From Sphingobacterium composti (GTDB taxonomy: Bacteria > Bacteroidota > Bacteroidia > Sphingobacteriales > Sphingobacteriaceae), in contig NZ_WUQZ01000007.1 of NCBI RefSeq assembly GCF_009829075.1, positions 102,792 through 166,791 of the forward strand: 64,000 nt of DNA, given 5' to 3'. Position 1 is the first letter of the stretch. Each line of letters starts with the position of its first letter. This document shows, in pieces, positions 28,785 through 38,872 of the stretch. Below the pieces are notes generated by a model. That model made no database searches, was not told where the DNA came from, and worked only from the letters and a program-made list of their open reading frames with translations. The translations under genes and the position numbers were made by a program.

Positions 28785-29512
28785 TGAATAAGCTGTTAAT
28801 AAACACACCTCAAAACGTAAATTTTGAATACAAATTAGCGCCAGTAGGCACACGTATCATTGCGTTTGCAATAGATTACGGCTTTATGCTGTTGTATATT
28901 TTTGCACTTGTTCTCTTTTTTGATTCTACGAACGTCTTAGAAGGTTTGGATAACTGGTCACTTTGGGGAATATATTCTTTAGTTTCATTACCCGTATTTT
29001 TCTATACAATAGGCACCGAAGTATTGATGAATGGACAAACTTTTGGAAAAAAAATCATGAAACTCAAAGTGGTTAAAATTGACGGCACACGAGCTACATT
29101 TTATCAATACTTTATTCGCTGGGTATCGAATGCTGTAGATATATTTATGAGCATGGGAGGCATAGGCTTGATGAGTATTATTCTATCGCAGAAGGGGCAA
29201 CGATTAGGCGACATCGCTGCTGATACTACGGTTATTAGTTTAAAAGAATCGCTGAATCTCAAAGAAACTGTATTCGAAGAACTCACCGTGGAACATACAA
29301 TTGTATACCCAGAAGTCTATAAAATTTCAGATCGAGAAATCAATGAGATAAAAGATATTTACAACACCGGATATCGCCGCAAGAATTATGAAATTATAAA
29401 AGCTTTGGCTGCAAAAGTGGAAGTATTGATTGGAAAAAAGAATGAGGAGCTACCTGAAAAATTTGTCGCTCAAGTCATTCAAGATCATTATTATTCTTTC
29501 AAAAATAATTAA
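28784..29512 (+). CDS. RDD family membrane protein
   Basis: 242 aa with an RDD domain: LAPVGTRIIAFAIDYGFMLLYI (about residues 18-39) includes the Arg and first Asp. GQTFGKKIMKLKVVKIDGT and GQRLGDIAADTTVISL with the second Asp follow, plus three to four membrane helices. The C-terminal 70 residues are soluble and helical. Divergent from the SpoIIM gene with only 32 bp between; the SpoIIM/RDD pair is a recurring association. Function unknown, transport or membrane-stress roles are proposed for the family. Confidence 0.87.
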   Translation: MNKLLINTPQNVNFEYKLAPVGTRIIAFAIDYGFMLLYIFALVLFFDSTNVLEGLDNWSLWGIYSLVSLPVFFYTIGTEVLMNGQTFGKKIMKLKVVKIDGTRATFYQYFIRWVSNAVDIFMSMGGIGLMSIILSQKGQRLGDIAADTTVISLKESLNLKETVFEELTVEHTIVYPEVYKISDREINEIKDIYNTGYRRKNYEIIKALAAKVEVLIGKKNEELPEKFVAQVIQDHYYSFKNN

Positions 29513-29631
29513 ATGTTAAATATAGATATCTCTCTGCGACGATAGGGCGAGTTATATTGTGGTCATTTCGAATGAAATAAAAACGAGATGAAAATATCAT
29601 CTGCTTAAAATTAAATTTTAACTGATATTTA

Positions 29632-29667
29632 AACAAGACAAGCGACCAAATAGTCGCTTGTTTTGTT
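29632..29667. terminator. Bidirectional terminator between RDD gene and fabD
   Basis: GC-richer core stem of 9 bp (29638-29646 with 29653-29661), extended by weaker pairs and flanked by A- and T-rich tails. It serves the two convergent genes. Confidence 0.75.
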
Positions 29668-29687
29668 ATATATTTATTTACAATATT

Positions 29688-30578
29688 CTATTCTCCTACA
29701 GAAGCAGAAGATGTTTGCGCTTGACGATCTACTTTTTTCACCAAACCTTGTAGTACATTTCCTGGACCTACTTCTACAAAAGTTTCTGCGCCATCTGCCA
29801 ACATATTTTGAACAGTTTGTGTCCAACGAACAGCACCAGTTAATTGCGCAATCAAGTTTGCTTTGATTTCTTGTGGATCTGTATACGCTTTGGCGTCCAC
29901 GTTCTGATAAATCGGGCAAATTGGAGATTTGATATCAGTAGCTTCGATAGCCGCTTGCAATTCAACTTTGGCAGGTTCCATCAATGGTGAGTGAAACGCT
30001 CCACCAACGTTCAATTTCAATGCACGTTTTGCTCCAGCTTCAGTCAATAAAGCACAAGCTTTATCGACACCTTCAATTGAACCCGAAATAACTAATTGAC
30101 CTGGACAATTGTAATTTGCTGCTACAACAACTTCTTCTACTTGCGTACAGATTTTTTCTACCGTCTCATCATCCAATCCTAAAATTGCAGCCATAGTTGA
30201 TGGTTGCAATTCACATGCTTTTTGCATTGCATTTGCGCGTTGTGAAACTAATTTTAAACCGTCTTCAAAAGATAATGCTCCTGCAGAAACCAATGCAGAA
30301 AACTCACCCAAAGAGTGTCCTGCAACCATTGAAGGTTGAAATTTATCTCCTAAAGCTTTGGCTAAAATTACCGAATGCAAGAAAATAGCAGGCTGCGTAA
30401 CTTTTGTTTGTTTAAGGTCTTCGTCTGTACCATTGAACATGATATCAGTAATACGAAAACCTAAAATATCGTTAGCTTTTTCGAATAAAGTTTTCGTCTC
30501 TTCATTAAGATTGTACAAGTCCTGACCCATTCCTACGAATTGAGCCCCTTGACCTGGGAAAATGTAAGCTGTTTTCAT
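29688..30578 (-). CDS. fabD: Malonyl-CoA:ACP transacylase
   Basis: Transfers malonyl from CoA to acyl carrier protein, the entry step of fatty acid elongation (296 aa). FPGQGAQFVGMGQDL at the N-terminus, the nucleophile elbow MVAGHSLGEFSALVSAG (Ser about residue 89) and GGAFHSPLMEPAK with the catalytic histidine are all present. Stand-alone gene, about 70 bp downstream of the M16 peptidase gene; no fab cluster is nearby. Confidence 0.95.
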   Translation of the reverse strand: MKTAYIFPGQGAQFVGMGQDLYNLNEETKTLFEKANDILGFRITDIMFNGTDEDLKQTKVTQPAIFLHSVILAKALGDKFQPSMVAGHSLGEFSALVSAGALSFEDGLKLVSQRANAMQKACELQPSTMAAILGLDDETVEKICTQVEEVVVAANYNCPGQLVISGSIEGVDKACALLTEAGAKRALKLNVGGAFHSPLMEPAKVELQAAIEATDIKSPICPIYQNVDAKAYTDPQEIKANLIAQLTGAVRWTQTVQNMLADGAETFVEVGPGNVLQGLVKKVDRQAQTSSASVGE

Positions 30579-30647
30579 GACGACTTATTTTCTATGTTAA
30601 AGGTTATTATCTAATGGATCGGCAAATATACTAATAATGCCGAAAAG

Positions 30648-31883
30648 CTATTCTTCTTCCGGGACAAAGCTTAGTGATGTCAACTTCGATTCGTCAAAAA
30701 ATTCATTTGAAAGTGCAAAAATATCCTCTGGAGTCACCGCATCAATTTTGTCAAAAACTTCTTGCAATGGGATTACCTTGCCGTAATCGATGAGATTTTT
30801 TGCTTCTGCAATGATCATACTCATGCGACTTTCTTCTGCCAAAGCAATTTGACCTTTGAACTTTTGTTTCGCTTGTTTGAGTTGATAAGCCGAAATAGGC
30901 GCTTGCTTGAGCTTATCCAACTCTTTGAATACCAAAGAGACAGCTTTCTTCAATTTCTCTTCGTCCGTACCCAAATAAATATTAAAATGTCCTGTATCCG
31001 TGTACATCGTGAAATTAGACTCGATCGTATAGGCAATGCCGTATTTTTCACGAATACCTAGATTCAAAATCGAGCTCATCCCAAAACCACCCAACATATT
31101 ATTCAACAAGAGCATGCCTGTTTTGCGCTCGTCATAAATACCGAAGGTCTTTACTCCAAGCATATAATGCGCTTGATTAATAGGCTTTTCGATTACAATT
31201 TGTTGACCGATATTGTCAAAACTTACCTTATCCTGTCTCGATCTGGTATTAGACTTTAATTTTCCAAAAATCTTATTACCAAGTCGTTCAACTTGTGCTA
31301 AAGAATAATTTCCCCCGATTGCAATCACGAGCTCGTTGGTATCATAATTCATTTTCATGAATTCCAACACATCTTCTTTTTGCAAAGATTTTAAGTCTTC
31401 TTCAAGGCCCAAAATATTATGACCAAGCCCAGTTCCTTTAAACAATAAATCCTCAAAATCATCCATTATGGACTCTTCAGGACTATCCAAATACGAAGCC
31501 ATTTCATCCAAAATTACGCCTTTCTCCTTCTCTATTTCATTAGCTGGAAAAGTAGAATGAAACAATACATCTTCGAATAAATCCAAAGCACGTTCTAAAT
31601 GCGGATTGAGGAACGAAGCATGTAAGCAGGTATATTCTTTAGTCGTGTACGCATTCAAGTCGCCACCAACTTGCTCTAGACGATTAAGGATTTGATTTGT
31701 TGAGCGACGCTCTGTACGTTTAAATAATAAATGTTCGATAAAATGTGCTACGCCAAACTTTCCTTCACTTTCATCTCGTGCTCCTGCATTCACTATCATG
31801 CAGGTATGGGTGATAGGTGAGTTTTGGTAATGCAACAATATTCTGATACCATTATCCAATTGGATAAGATTGTATTCCTTCAT
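30648..31883 (-). CDS. M16 family zinc peptidase
   Basis: Processing-peptidase-like protein of 411 aa with the inverted zinc motif HFIEH (in FGVAHFIEHLLFKRTERRS, about residues 47-65) and a downstream acidic ligand region (EIEKEKGVILDEM). The second, inactive half has the usual ENRIREKYG-like LGIREKYGIAYTIES. Relatives act on peptides or misfolded proteins; no signal peptide is seen, so it is probably cytosolic. Single-gene unit. Confidence 0.9.
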   Translation of the reverse strand: MKEYNLIQLDNGIRILLHYQNSPITHTCMIVNAGARDESEGKFGVAHFIEHLLFKRTERRSTNQILNRLEQVGGDLNAYTTKEYTCLHASFLNPHLERALDLFEDVLFHSTFPANEIEKEKGVILDEMASYLDSPEESIMDDFEDLLFKGTGLGHNILGLEEDLKSLQKEDVLEFMKMNYDTNELVIAIGGNYSLAQVERLGNKIFGKLKSNTRSRQDKVSFDNIGQQIVIEKPINQAHYMLGVKTFGIYDERKTGMLLLNNMLGGFGMSSILNLGIREKYGIAYTIESNFTMYTDTGHFNIYLGTDEEKLKKAVSLVFKELDKLKQAPISAYQLKQAKQKFKGQIALAEESRMSMIIAEAKNLIDYGKVIPLQEVFDKIDAVTPEDIFALSNEFFDESKLTSLSFVPEEE

Positions 31884-31921
31884 TTATATACTAATGTAAA
31901 AGTGATTGCAAAGCTACACAA

Positions 31922-31957
31922 TAAAAACAAAACGGCTGTATGTTGATACAGCCGTTT
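31922..31957 (-). terminator. Terminator of the outer-membrane receptor gene
   Basis: Perfect 12-bp stem (31930-31941 with 31946-31957), GUUG-type 4-nt loop, followed leftward by a T-rich tail. Confidence 0.82.
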
Positions 31958-31976
31958 GATTTATAAGACGTTGATA

Positions 31977-34802
31977 TTACATTCTAGGTCTTCTGTGACC
32001 AGGGAATTGGTCTTCACTTTGCATTGGATTTATACCCGAAAATTTTTGCAACTTAAATGTAAACGTTAACATAAAGTATCTTGCAAGACGATTTGTCTGG
32101 CTATCTCTCAAAATTTCACCCACAGTACGATTAATATTCGTTTGTTGATTCAATAAGTCAAATCCTTGGAAACGAATAGTTGCGCGCTGATCTTTTAAGA
32201 ATCTTTGCTCGATGTAAGAGTTTATAATAAATGGATTAGCGTTAGTACGGTATCCTGTATTGAATTCTTTTGATACATCAGCACCAAAAATAGTACTTGG
32301 TGTTATATTAACCGAACCAATAATATTTGGAACAATTTTTTGTGTATTTGCTGCTGCAAAATCAGGTAATGTTGAACTTGTCCATGTATAATTATAACGC
32401 ACTCCTGGATTTATTTCCAAATTCTCTGATGGGTTGTATCTGAAAAATAACATTTGAGTCAATGTAGTATTGTTATTTATACCCTTATCGAATCCTGTAG
32501 CAGTTTTATTATTTACTAAACTCGCATTTTGGTCATCTGTCAAGTAAGAAATTGTACGTGCGTAGCTCACACCACCGCCATACATGATATTATATGTTTT
32601 TTCTTTGAATGCTCTTGACCAGTGATAGAAAGAGTTAATGTTATAAACAGGATCAGATTCATTGATAAATCCAACATCCTGAATTAAACCTTCGCCTGAC
32701 GCTGAATAGCGTTTGTTTAATGAAACAATCTTATCTTGAGTTAATTCAGAACGTAACATCGCGAAGAATGACTTGCCTTTTTGGAAATCACCCGTTCTGA
32801 ATCTTACATTCATGGAATGTCTAAATTCTGGATCCAAATTCGCATTACCGATCGTAGTACTTGTACGGTTTGTACTCACTTCAAATGGAATGATCTGTGA
32901 AATACCTGGCTCCGCTGATCGACCTGAATAATTGAAAGTAATATTTGATTGACGTGAAAATTTATATTCAAAACGTGCAATCGGGATAATATTAAAGTTC
33001 GAACGATCAATTTCAACTGATTCATCTACTGAACGCGCTGTACCTTTTAGTTGAGAAGGTTGAACTGCCGCTCCTAATGAATATTTGACTTTTTCATTTT
33101 CGAACATATAGCTCGCACCAATACGGTGAGTAGTAAATCCGTAATCATAATTGTAATCGTAATTCAAAAATGAGTTTGGAACCGTATTGCCATTTGCATC
33201 GACTTGATTTTGTTTGTCATCATTGTCATAATCATTGGTATTATAGTCGTACGACAATTCCAATTTACTCTTATCAGATAATGGCTCTAAGTAAGACAAA
33301 GATGCTCCAGCATTCCAGCTTTTGTTGAGCGCCTCACGAATTGTCTGCTCATAAATCTCTCCAATTGGTGTATTTTGATTTGCAGGGTCGAAAGTTAAAC
33401 GATCTAATACTTGATTATATTCATTCGTAGTAGATGCATTATCATAATTAAAATTCAAAAACAAGTTACGACCTTTATCATTTAATCTTCTATTATACAA
33501 ACCTGAGAAATTGTACCGTGGACTAGTGGATTCATTATCCGCTAACTGAAGCTGAGTATAGTCTAGTGCACTATTATTGTACAATATAGAATTCGCTGAA
33601 TTTTTAGTTGAGTTGTCGTTAAATCCAATTTGAGGCGTAATTTTGATATAATCTTTAGCAGTTATATTCCATTCCAAATTACCTTCAAAACGGTGATTTC
33701 CACGAATACTATTATTATTAGTCGTATCACCTTGTGTTAAATTTTGACCAATATACTCAGTGAATGAATTTGACAGTGTGTTGTTATCATCACGACCGTA
33801 AGAATATGAGCCGTAAGCTTTCAACGTTTCTGAGAAATCATGACGAATATTTACACCAATAGAACCTGTATTTGTAATACCTTCAGCACCACCAAACATA
33901 CCTCCGCCACGTCCGCCACCGCCACCTTGACGACCACGAGCTCCACCTCCAACTGCATTAAAGTCAAATAATGGCGCATTCATATTATTTAAGTTACCTA
34001 AAACGGATACTTGTGACTTTTCTTTAAATCCCATAAACATTCCTGTTGTTTGGAAACGTTCTTCGGTACCTCCACCTAGTCGAATTGTCGTTGCATATCC
34101 ATTATTATATTTAGGATCAATCTGAATATTTAGGACCTTAGTTGATTCTCCAGATTTATTCCCCGTCAAATTGGCCATATCTCCGAAATCATCTACAACT
34201 TGAATTTTCTGAATAATATCAGCTGGTAAATTCTGGGTTGCGGTCTTCACATCTCCACCAAAGAAATCTTTACCATTGATACGCACACGTGTCACCTGCT
34301 CACCTTGCGATGTAACATTACCATCCTTGTCGACATCCACGCCTTGTAATTTTTTCAAAGCATCTTCCGCTACCGCGCCTTGACGTAATTTTAGATTGTC
34401 CATAGCGTATTCAACCGTATCGCCCTTCACTTGTATAGTCACAACACCAGCCACTACGACCTCTTCGATCATATTTGCAACAGGTATTAGTTGAATGGTA
34501 GGCACAAGCATTCTGCTTTCTCCTGCCGGAAAAGTATATTCTTTCTCAAAAGGTTCAAAGCCTAAACTTGCAATTTTGATTTTGAATTTGTCTACTTTGA
34601 CATTGTTGAAGGTAAAAATACCTCCTACTGATGAGCTAGTACTCAATGTATCTGTCGCAGATATAAATTGAACTGTAGCTCCAGATACAATTCGCGATAG
34701 AGAATCACGTAATAATCCTTGAACTACTTTGTCGGATTGAGCTTGTAAGTTAAAATTCAAACTCAAAAAAAACACGGCTATTAAAGCGCTGTAAAACCTC
34801 AT
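31977..34802 (-). CDS. Outer-membrane beta-barrel receptor with carboxypeptidase-regulatory domain and plug
   Basis: 941 aa. Signal peptide (1-21, ending NLQAQ), a carboxypeptidase-regulatory-like domain (about 25-105), a plug-like region (about 115-215, with LRQGAVAEDALKKLQGVDV and RINGKDFFGG) and a long barrel with alternating aromatic strands to a C-terminal segment. It belongs to the OMP beta-barrel TonB-receptor-like group of Bacteroidota rather than the SusC group. No SusD partner is present. A Gly/Arg-rich loop lies at about residues 285-305. Ligand unknown; it follows the CBM9-like gene by 12 bp. Confidence 0.83.
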   Translation of the reverse strand: MRFYSALIAVFFLSLNFNLQAQSDKVVQGLLRDSLSRIVSGATVQFISATDTLSTSSSVGGIFTFNNVKVDKFKIKIASLGFEPFEKEYTFPAGESRMLVPTIQLIPVANMIEEVVVAGVVTIQVKGDTVEYAMDNLKLRQGAVAEDALKKLQGVDVDKDGNVTSQGEQVTRVRINGKDFFGGDVKTATQNLPADIIQKIQVVDDFGDMANLTGNKSGESTKVLNIQIDPKYNNGYATTIRLGGGTEERFQTTGMFMGFKEKSQVSVLGNLNNMNAPLFDFNAVGGGARGRQGGGGGRGGGMFGGAEGITNTGSIGVNIRHDFSETLKAYGSYSYGRDDNNTLSNSFTEYIGQNLTQGDTTNNNSIRGNHRFEGNLEWNITAKDYIKITPQIGFNDNSTKNSANSILYNNSALDYTQLQLADNESTSPRYNFSGLYNRRLNDKGRNLFLNFNYDNASTTNEYNQVLDRLTFDPANQNTPIGEIYEQTIREALNKSWNAGASLSYLEPLSDKSKLELSYDYNTNDYDNDDKQNQVDANGNTVPNSFLNYDYNYDYGFTTHRIGASYMFENEKVKYSLGAAVQPSQLKGTARSVDESVEIDRSNFNIIPIARFEYKFSRQSNITFNYSGRSAEPGISQIIPFEVSTNRTSTTIGNANLDPEFRHSMNVRFRTGDFQKGKSFFAMLRSELTQDKIVSLNKRYSASGEGLIQDVGFINESDPVYNINSFYHWSRAFKEKTYNIMYGGGVSYARTISYLTDDQNASLVNNKTATGFDKGINNNTTLTQMLFFRYNPSENLEINPGVRYNYTWTSSTLPDFAAANTQKIVPNIIGSVNITPSTIFGADVSKEFNTGYRTNANPFIINSYIEQRFLKDQRATIRFQGFDLLNQQTNINRTVGEILRDSQTNRLARYFMLTFTFKLQKFSGINPMQSEDQFPGHRRPRM

Positions 34803-34814
34803 AATATATTATAA

Positions 34815-35558
34815 CTACTTAATAATTTTATTGTAGACCCACACTTCAGTCTCTCCAGAATAAGGATTTTTCAATGTACTCTGCATGACTGGCCTTCCCA
34901 TCATTGGGTACATATTTCTATTTTTATTCGCATTTGAAGCTGCCTTTTTGAGCAATGCATATTGTGTGTTAATTCCTAAATTAACCGCTATTTGTTCGCT
35001 TTTCAACCCAACTAACTGCAATGGAATTTTGGCTTCATACACCAAGCACTTATTAGTATCTATTTTTACAATTCCATCTATCCCATAATCATTTTGCAAA
35101 GCCAATACACCGTCTCTCACTCTTCCAAATCCTGTAAGAAAATAGCCGTTTACATTATTCAGCAATTCCTTTTCTAGATTAGCAGTTTCTTCATGTTGGC
35201 CAAGATCTGCTAAAGCCCTTCTACGCTCTCTATCCCAATACGGAAATTGTAAACGCGCGCCTTCCTTCTTTTTACCATCATAGCTAACATCTATAAATAG
35301 CCCTCCTCTAAAAGCTTCCCTTTGCAACTGCAAATCCTTGATAACTATTGTAACATACAGATTGTTATTTTGTTCCGTGACGCTAAAAGCCCAAAGTTCA
35401 TCCCCCACATAAGTCAAGGTATTATCCCAATCTGTTATATTTGCATCTATATTTATCTCTGGTGGGTTAGAAAATAAATAGTTGACCTTTTTGTTTTTCT
35501 GAGCAAATGCAAGACAAGGCAGAAGTGAACATAATAAAAGAATAGATAGTTTATTCAT
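34815..35558 (-). CDS. Exported CBM9-like/DOMON-type beta-sandwich protein
   Basis: 247 aa with a signal peptide (1-19, ending CLAFAQK). The mature part opens with INIDANITDWDNTLTYVGDELWAF and YVTIVIKDLQLQREAF, the pattern of family-9-like carbohydrate-binding modules found alone in Bacteroidota surface proteins. Sugar binding is not demonstrated by sequence. Immediately upstream of the receptor gene (12 bp), so probably an operon and a surface partner. Confidence 0.62.
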   Translation of the reverse strand: MNKLSILLLCSLLPCLAFAQKNKKVNYLFSNPPEINIDANITDWDNTLTYVGDELWAFSVTEQNNNLYVTIVIKDLQLQREAFRGGLFIDVSYDGKKKEGARLQFPYWDRERRRALADLGQHEETANLEKELLNNVNGYFLTGFGRVRDGVLALQNDYGIDGIVKIDTNKCLVYEAKIPLQLVGLKSEQIAVNLGINTQYALLKKAASNANKNRNMYPMMGRPVMQSTLKNPYSGETEVWVYNKIIK

Positions 35559-35698
35559 TAGTTTTTCTACTTATTTTTACATTTGAATTAGACATTTCAG
35601 TCTATAAATAGTTTAATTGAATTACAAAAAAAACAATTACTAATTGTATACTCTACAATTATTTAACTTATCACAGAGAAGTTACAGATAGGTATAGC

Positions 35699-36295
35699 AT
35701 GTTATTATCACATTTTCAAGAAGATTTAATCGAAGCGGGCTGCGATGAAGCAGGAAGAGGTTGTTTGGCTGGGCCTGTATTTGCTGCCGCAGTAGTTTTT
35801 CCAAAAGGATATTATAATCCAATATTGAATGATTCCAAAAAACTTTCTGAGAAGAAAAGAATGGAGCTCAGACCTGTTATAGAGCGTGATGCTTTGGCAT
35901 TTGCTGTAAAGACCGTCAGCCCGCAAGAAATTGATAAAATCAATATTCATAATGCGTCATATAGAGCGATGCATCTCGCACTAGATGCTCTCCACGTGAA
36001 ACCCGAGCTACTGTTGATAGACGGAAACAGATTCATACCATATAAAAATATACAACACCAATGCATCATTAAAGGTGATGGTAAATATTTATCTATAGCA
36101 GCAGCATCTATATTAGCCAAAACCTATAGGGACGATTATATGGTCGAAATTGGAAAAGAATTTCCGCATTATGATTGGGCGACAAATAAAGGTTATCCTA
36201 CAGTAAAGCATCGTAATACAGTAATAGAACTCGGATTTACTCCGCACCATCGCAAAACTTTTACAGTTAGCAAACCACAACTGACTCTATTTTAA
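35699..36295 (+). CDS. rnhB: Ribonuclease HII
   Basis: Removes ribonucleotides from RNA-DNA hybrids (198 aa). Motif [16 protein letters not shown] (residues about 13-27) has the catalytic Asp-Glu pair; further acidic residues are in LLLIDGNRF and AKTYRDDYM. Length and the end of the protein are normal. Single gene with its own 3' terminator; divergent from the receptor unit. Confidence 0.95.
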   Translation: MLLSHFQEDLIEAGCDEAGRGCLAGPVFAAAVVFPKGYYNPILNDSKKLSEKKRMELRPVIERDALAFAVKTVSPQEIDKINIHNASYRAMHLALDALHVKPELLLIDGNRFIPYKNIQHQCIIKGDGKYLSIAAASILAKTYRDDYMVEIGKEFPHYDWATNKGYPTVKHRNTVIELGFTPHHRKTFTVSKPQLTLF

Positions 36296-36335
36296 AAGAA
36301 TGAAGGCTTTTCGATCTGAAAAGCCTTCATTCTTT
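36295..36335. terminator. Bidirectional terminator between rnhB and the YfhO-like gene
   Basis: Perfect 18-bp stem (36295-36312 with 36318-36335), 5-nt loop, with A/T tails on both sides, between convergent genes. Confidence 0.85.
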
Positions 36336-36339
36336 AATG

Positions 36340-38796
36340 CTATTTTTTCTTTCGCTTGTAGCTTATAAAAATTCCGCCTAAAATTCCCAACACCAATACT
36401 ATTGAGCCTATCAAAGATATAATACTGCTAATTTTAACGCTCTCTGGATCAAATACAAATTCTACTTTATGGTTACCACCAGGCAACTGTAAAGCACGAA
36501 GTATATAATCAGCACGCAAAATTGGCACTTCCTCACCATCAACATACGCTTTCCAACCTTTATCATAGTACACCTCTGAGAATACCGCAAACACATCATT
36601 TGGAGCTGTATACTCATACACCATTTTATCAGGATGATAAGATGTCAATTTGATTGACGCATTATTTGCTAAGCCCAACCGTTTATCATCAATTTGACTT
36701 TTGAATTCTTCATGGACGAATGCTTCTTTTGATGGATCGAAACTGCTAATAGCTTGCATTTCTTGATTATTGTCCTTTACAAATGTTACTTTATCAACAA
36801 ACCATGCATTTCCAGCAGCAGTAGAACGTCTTTGAATTCTATCTACATTATTTTGAGGATCTTTCGTGATCAAATATCGAACATTGAACATATCCAACAC
36901 ATCCTCGTTAATCGCTCCATTGAATTGGTGTTCCAAAACCTCTTGGAAACGCATCAGCTTAGCTGCTTGGTACCCTCCAAAGTTCTTATGAAAGAATGAT
37001 GCCTTCGCATCCGAAAATGGGTTTGTAGTTAAATCAAGTACACGATAACTTGGATCTTTATCCAACTTAATTAATTGATCTACTTCGCGTTCTTCAATTG
37101 GGTTTTTAAACGCATTCTTGTCAACAAAAGTATCATTGTTTAAATAACGCTTATCGACTGTCCATAAATCTACTAACGTAATCACTCCAATAGCAATGAT
37201 CAATGGGGTAGCTGATAATTTCTTCTTAATAAATGCAAAAACTAAAGCAAATATAAGCGCAACAATAAAGAACGATCGCCAAGCGTCAGCTGCTGCCAAA
37301 TCCGCTCTATCTTTTACTAAAGCTTCTGCCAATTGATTTGCCATACTTGCATCACCTGTTTGTTGACCAAGCATAGCCACAAAATTCTGATGCTGTGCTG
37401 TTCTGAAATCCAAAATAGAAGGCATCACAGCAATAATCAAACAGATAGCTGCGACAGAACCGAAGCTGTATAATATTTTTTTATCTAAATCCTTGATTTC
37501 ATCTTTACGAACAATTAACTCGTGAACCGCTAAGACAGCCAATAAAGGAATTAATATAGATGGAATAATCAAAATAGATTCCGGCGCTCTAAACTTATTG
37601 TAAAGAGGTGCATAATTGAAGAAAAGATCAGATATTAATGGGAAATTTTCTCCCAAAGCCAGCAACATTGTCAATACAATCGCCGATAGAATCCACCATT
37701 TCAACCTATCTTTAACAATAAACAATCCTAAAATAAATAACGCAATGACCCCAACACCGAAATACCATGGTCCAGAAGTAAATGTTTTGTCGCCCCAATA
37801 GGTTGGTAAATATTGTGCAAATGGTAAAGCTTGATTGGATGGAATACCAACGCTTGTTAAAAATTTGTACGTTTGAGACTTATCATCCAATACGCCGTTA
37901 GATTTACCCCCATAAGCATTAGGAATTAACAATGTTAAATTTTCACCAATACCTTGACTCCAGGCATAGGCATAATCCTTATCCAACCCATTTGATATTT
38001 TACCGTCATCAGTTTTCGCAATATTAGCTTTACCTCTAGTCGTAAGTTTACTGAACTCATAAGTTGGGAATAACACTGTAGCATTTACTGCAACCGCAAC
38101 AATAACTGCTCCCAATTGAACACTTGTATTTTTAGCAAATTCTGGCAATTTCTTATCGCGAATTGCATAATAAAGTTCGAAACCTACATATATCAATAAA
38201 GCAATGAACAGATAATAAGTCATCTGTACGTGATTCGTACGTATTTCAAGGGTTAAAAATAGAGCAAGCAATATTCCTCCCCAAAATTTATCTCCACGAT
38301 AACACATAATCACTGCACCAATAATTGGCGCCAAATAAGCAATCGCGTAAGACCTATTTAAATGTCCGGCTTCAATATAGATGAAGTTGTAAGACGAAAA
38401 AGCTATAGCTATTGCGCCTACCGCAGCAAGCCATGGCCTAATACGTAAGACACTCAACAAAAAGTACCCACCTAATAAGTAAATTAAAATAATATCTGCA
38501 GGAACTGGAAAAACTGATTTAATAGCGCGGTTTATATAGGTTGCTACGTTTGTTGTGTGTTCGTACCAAATTTGAAAAGTTGGCATTCCTCCAAACATGG
38601 AGTTTGTCCAATTAGGCGCCTTACCATCTTGAGTCCTGTAATCCATTAGCTCCTTTTGGCTTCCTATAGCTTGTACAACGTCATGTTGTGTCAATGTTTT
38701 ACCTTGCCATACGGGCGAAAAGTAAAAAAACACCAACGCAAAAAATATTGCAATAACGATTAAATGTGAGGAGTTTTCCTTAAACCAATTTTTCAT
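36340..38796 (-). CDS. YfhO-type large membrane protein
   Basis: 818 aa with about 12-13 membrane helices from residue 12 to 545, then a periplasmic beta-rich domain (about 560-780) and a final helix before a KRKKK tail. The layout and motifs (FGGMPTFQIWYE near residue 68; YHPDKMVYEYTAPNDVFAVFSE late) match the YfhO family of GT-C-like proteins, which are linked to lipid-linked sugar transfer on cell-wall polymers in Firmicutes. Role in Bacteroidota is unknown. 76 bp from the trkA-like gene. Confidence 0.83.
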   Translation of the reverse strand: MKNWFKENSSHLIVIAIFFALVFFYFSPVWQGKTLTQHDVVQAIGSQKELMDYRTQDGKAPNWTNSMFGGMPTFQIWYEHTTNVATYINRAIKSVFPVPADIILIYLLGGYFLLSVLRIRPWLAAVGAIAIAFSSYNFIYIEAGHLNRSYAIAYLAPIIGAVIMCYRGDKFWGGILLALFLTLEIRTNHVQMTYYLFIALLIYVGFELYYAIRDKKLPEFAKNTSVQLGAVIVAVAVNATVLFPTYEFSKLTTRGKANIAKTDDGKISNGLDKDYAYAWSQGIGENLTLLIPNAYGGKSNGVLDDKSQTYKFLTSVGIPSNQALPFAQYLPTYWGDKTFTSGPWYFGVGVIALFILGLFIVKDRLKWWILSAIVLTMLLALGENFPLISDLFFNYAPLYNKFRAPESILIIPSILIPLLAVLAVHELIVRKDEIKDLDKKILYSFGSVAAICLIIAVMPSILDFRTAQHQNFVAMLGQQTGDASMANQLAEALVKDRADLAAADAWRSFFIVALIFALVFAFIKKKLSATPLIIAIGVITLVDLWTVDKRYLNNDTFVDKNAFKNPIEEREVDQLIKLDKDPSYRVLDLTTNPFSDAKASFFHKNFGGYQAAKLMRFQEVLEHQFNGAINEDVLDMFNVRYLITKDPQNNVDRIQRRSTAAGNAWFVDKVTFVKDNNQEMQAISSFDPSKEAFVHEEFKSQIDDKRLGLANNASIKLTSYHPDKMVYEYTAPNDVFAVFSEVYYDKGWKAYVDGEEVPILRADYILRALQLPGGNHKVEFVFDPESVKISSIISLIGSIVLVLGILGGIFISYKRKKK

Positions 38797-38872
38797 GAAT
38801 AATTTAGCGGTTATTTTTTGTCAAAGTCCAAAAATATAGAATTGATTTTAATATTTACCTAGACTTTGTTGA

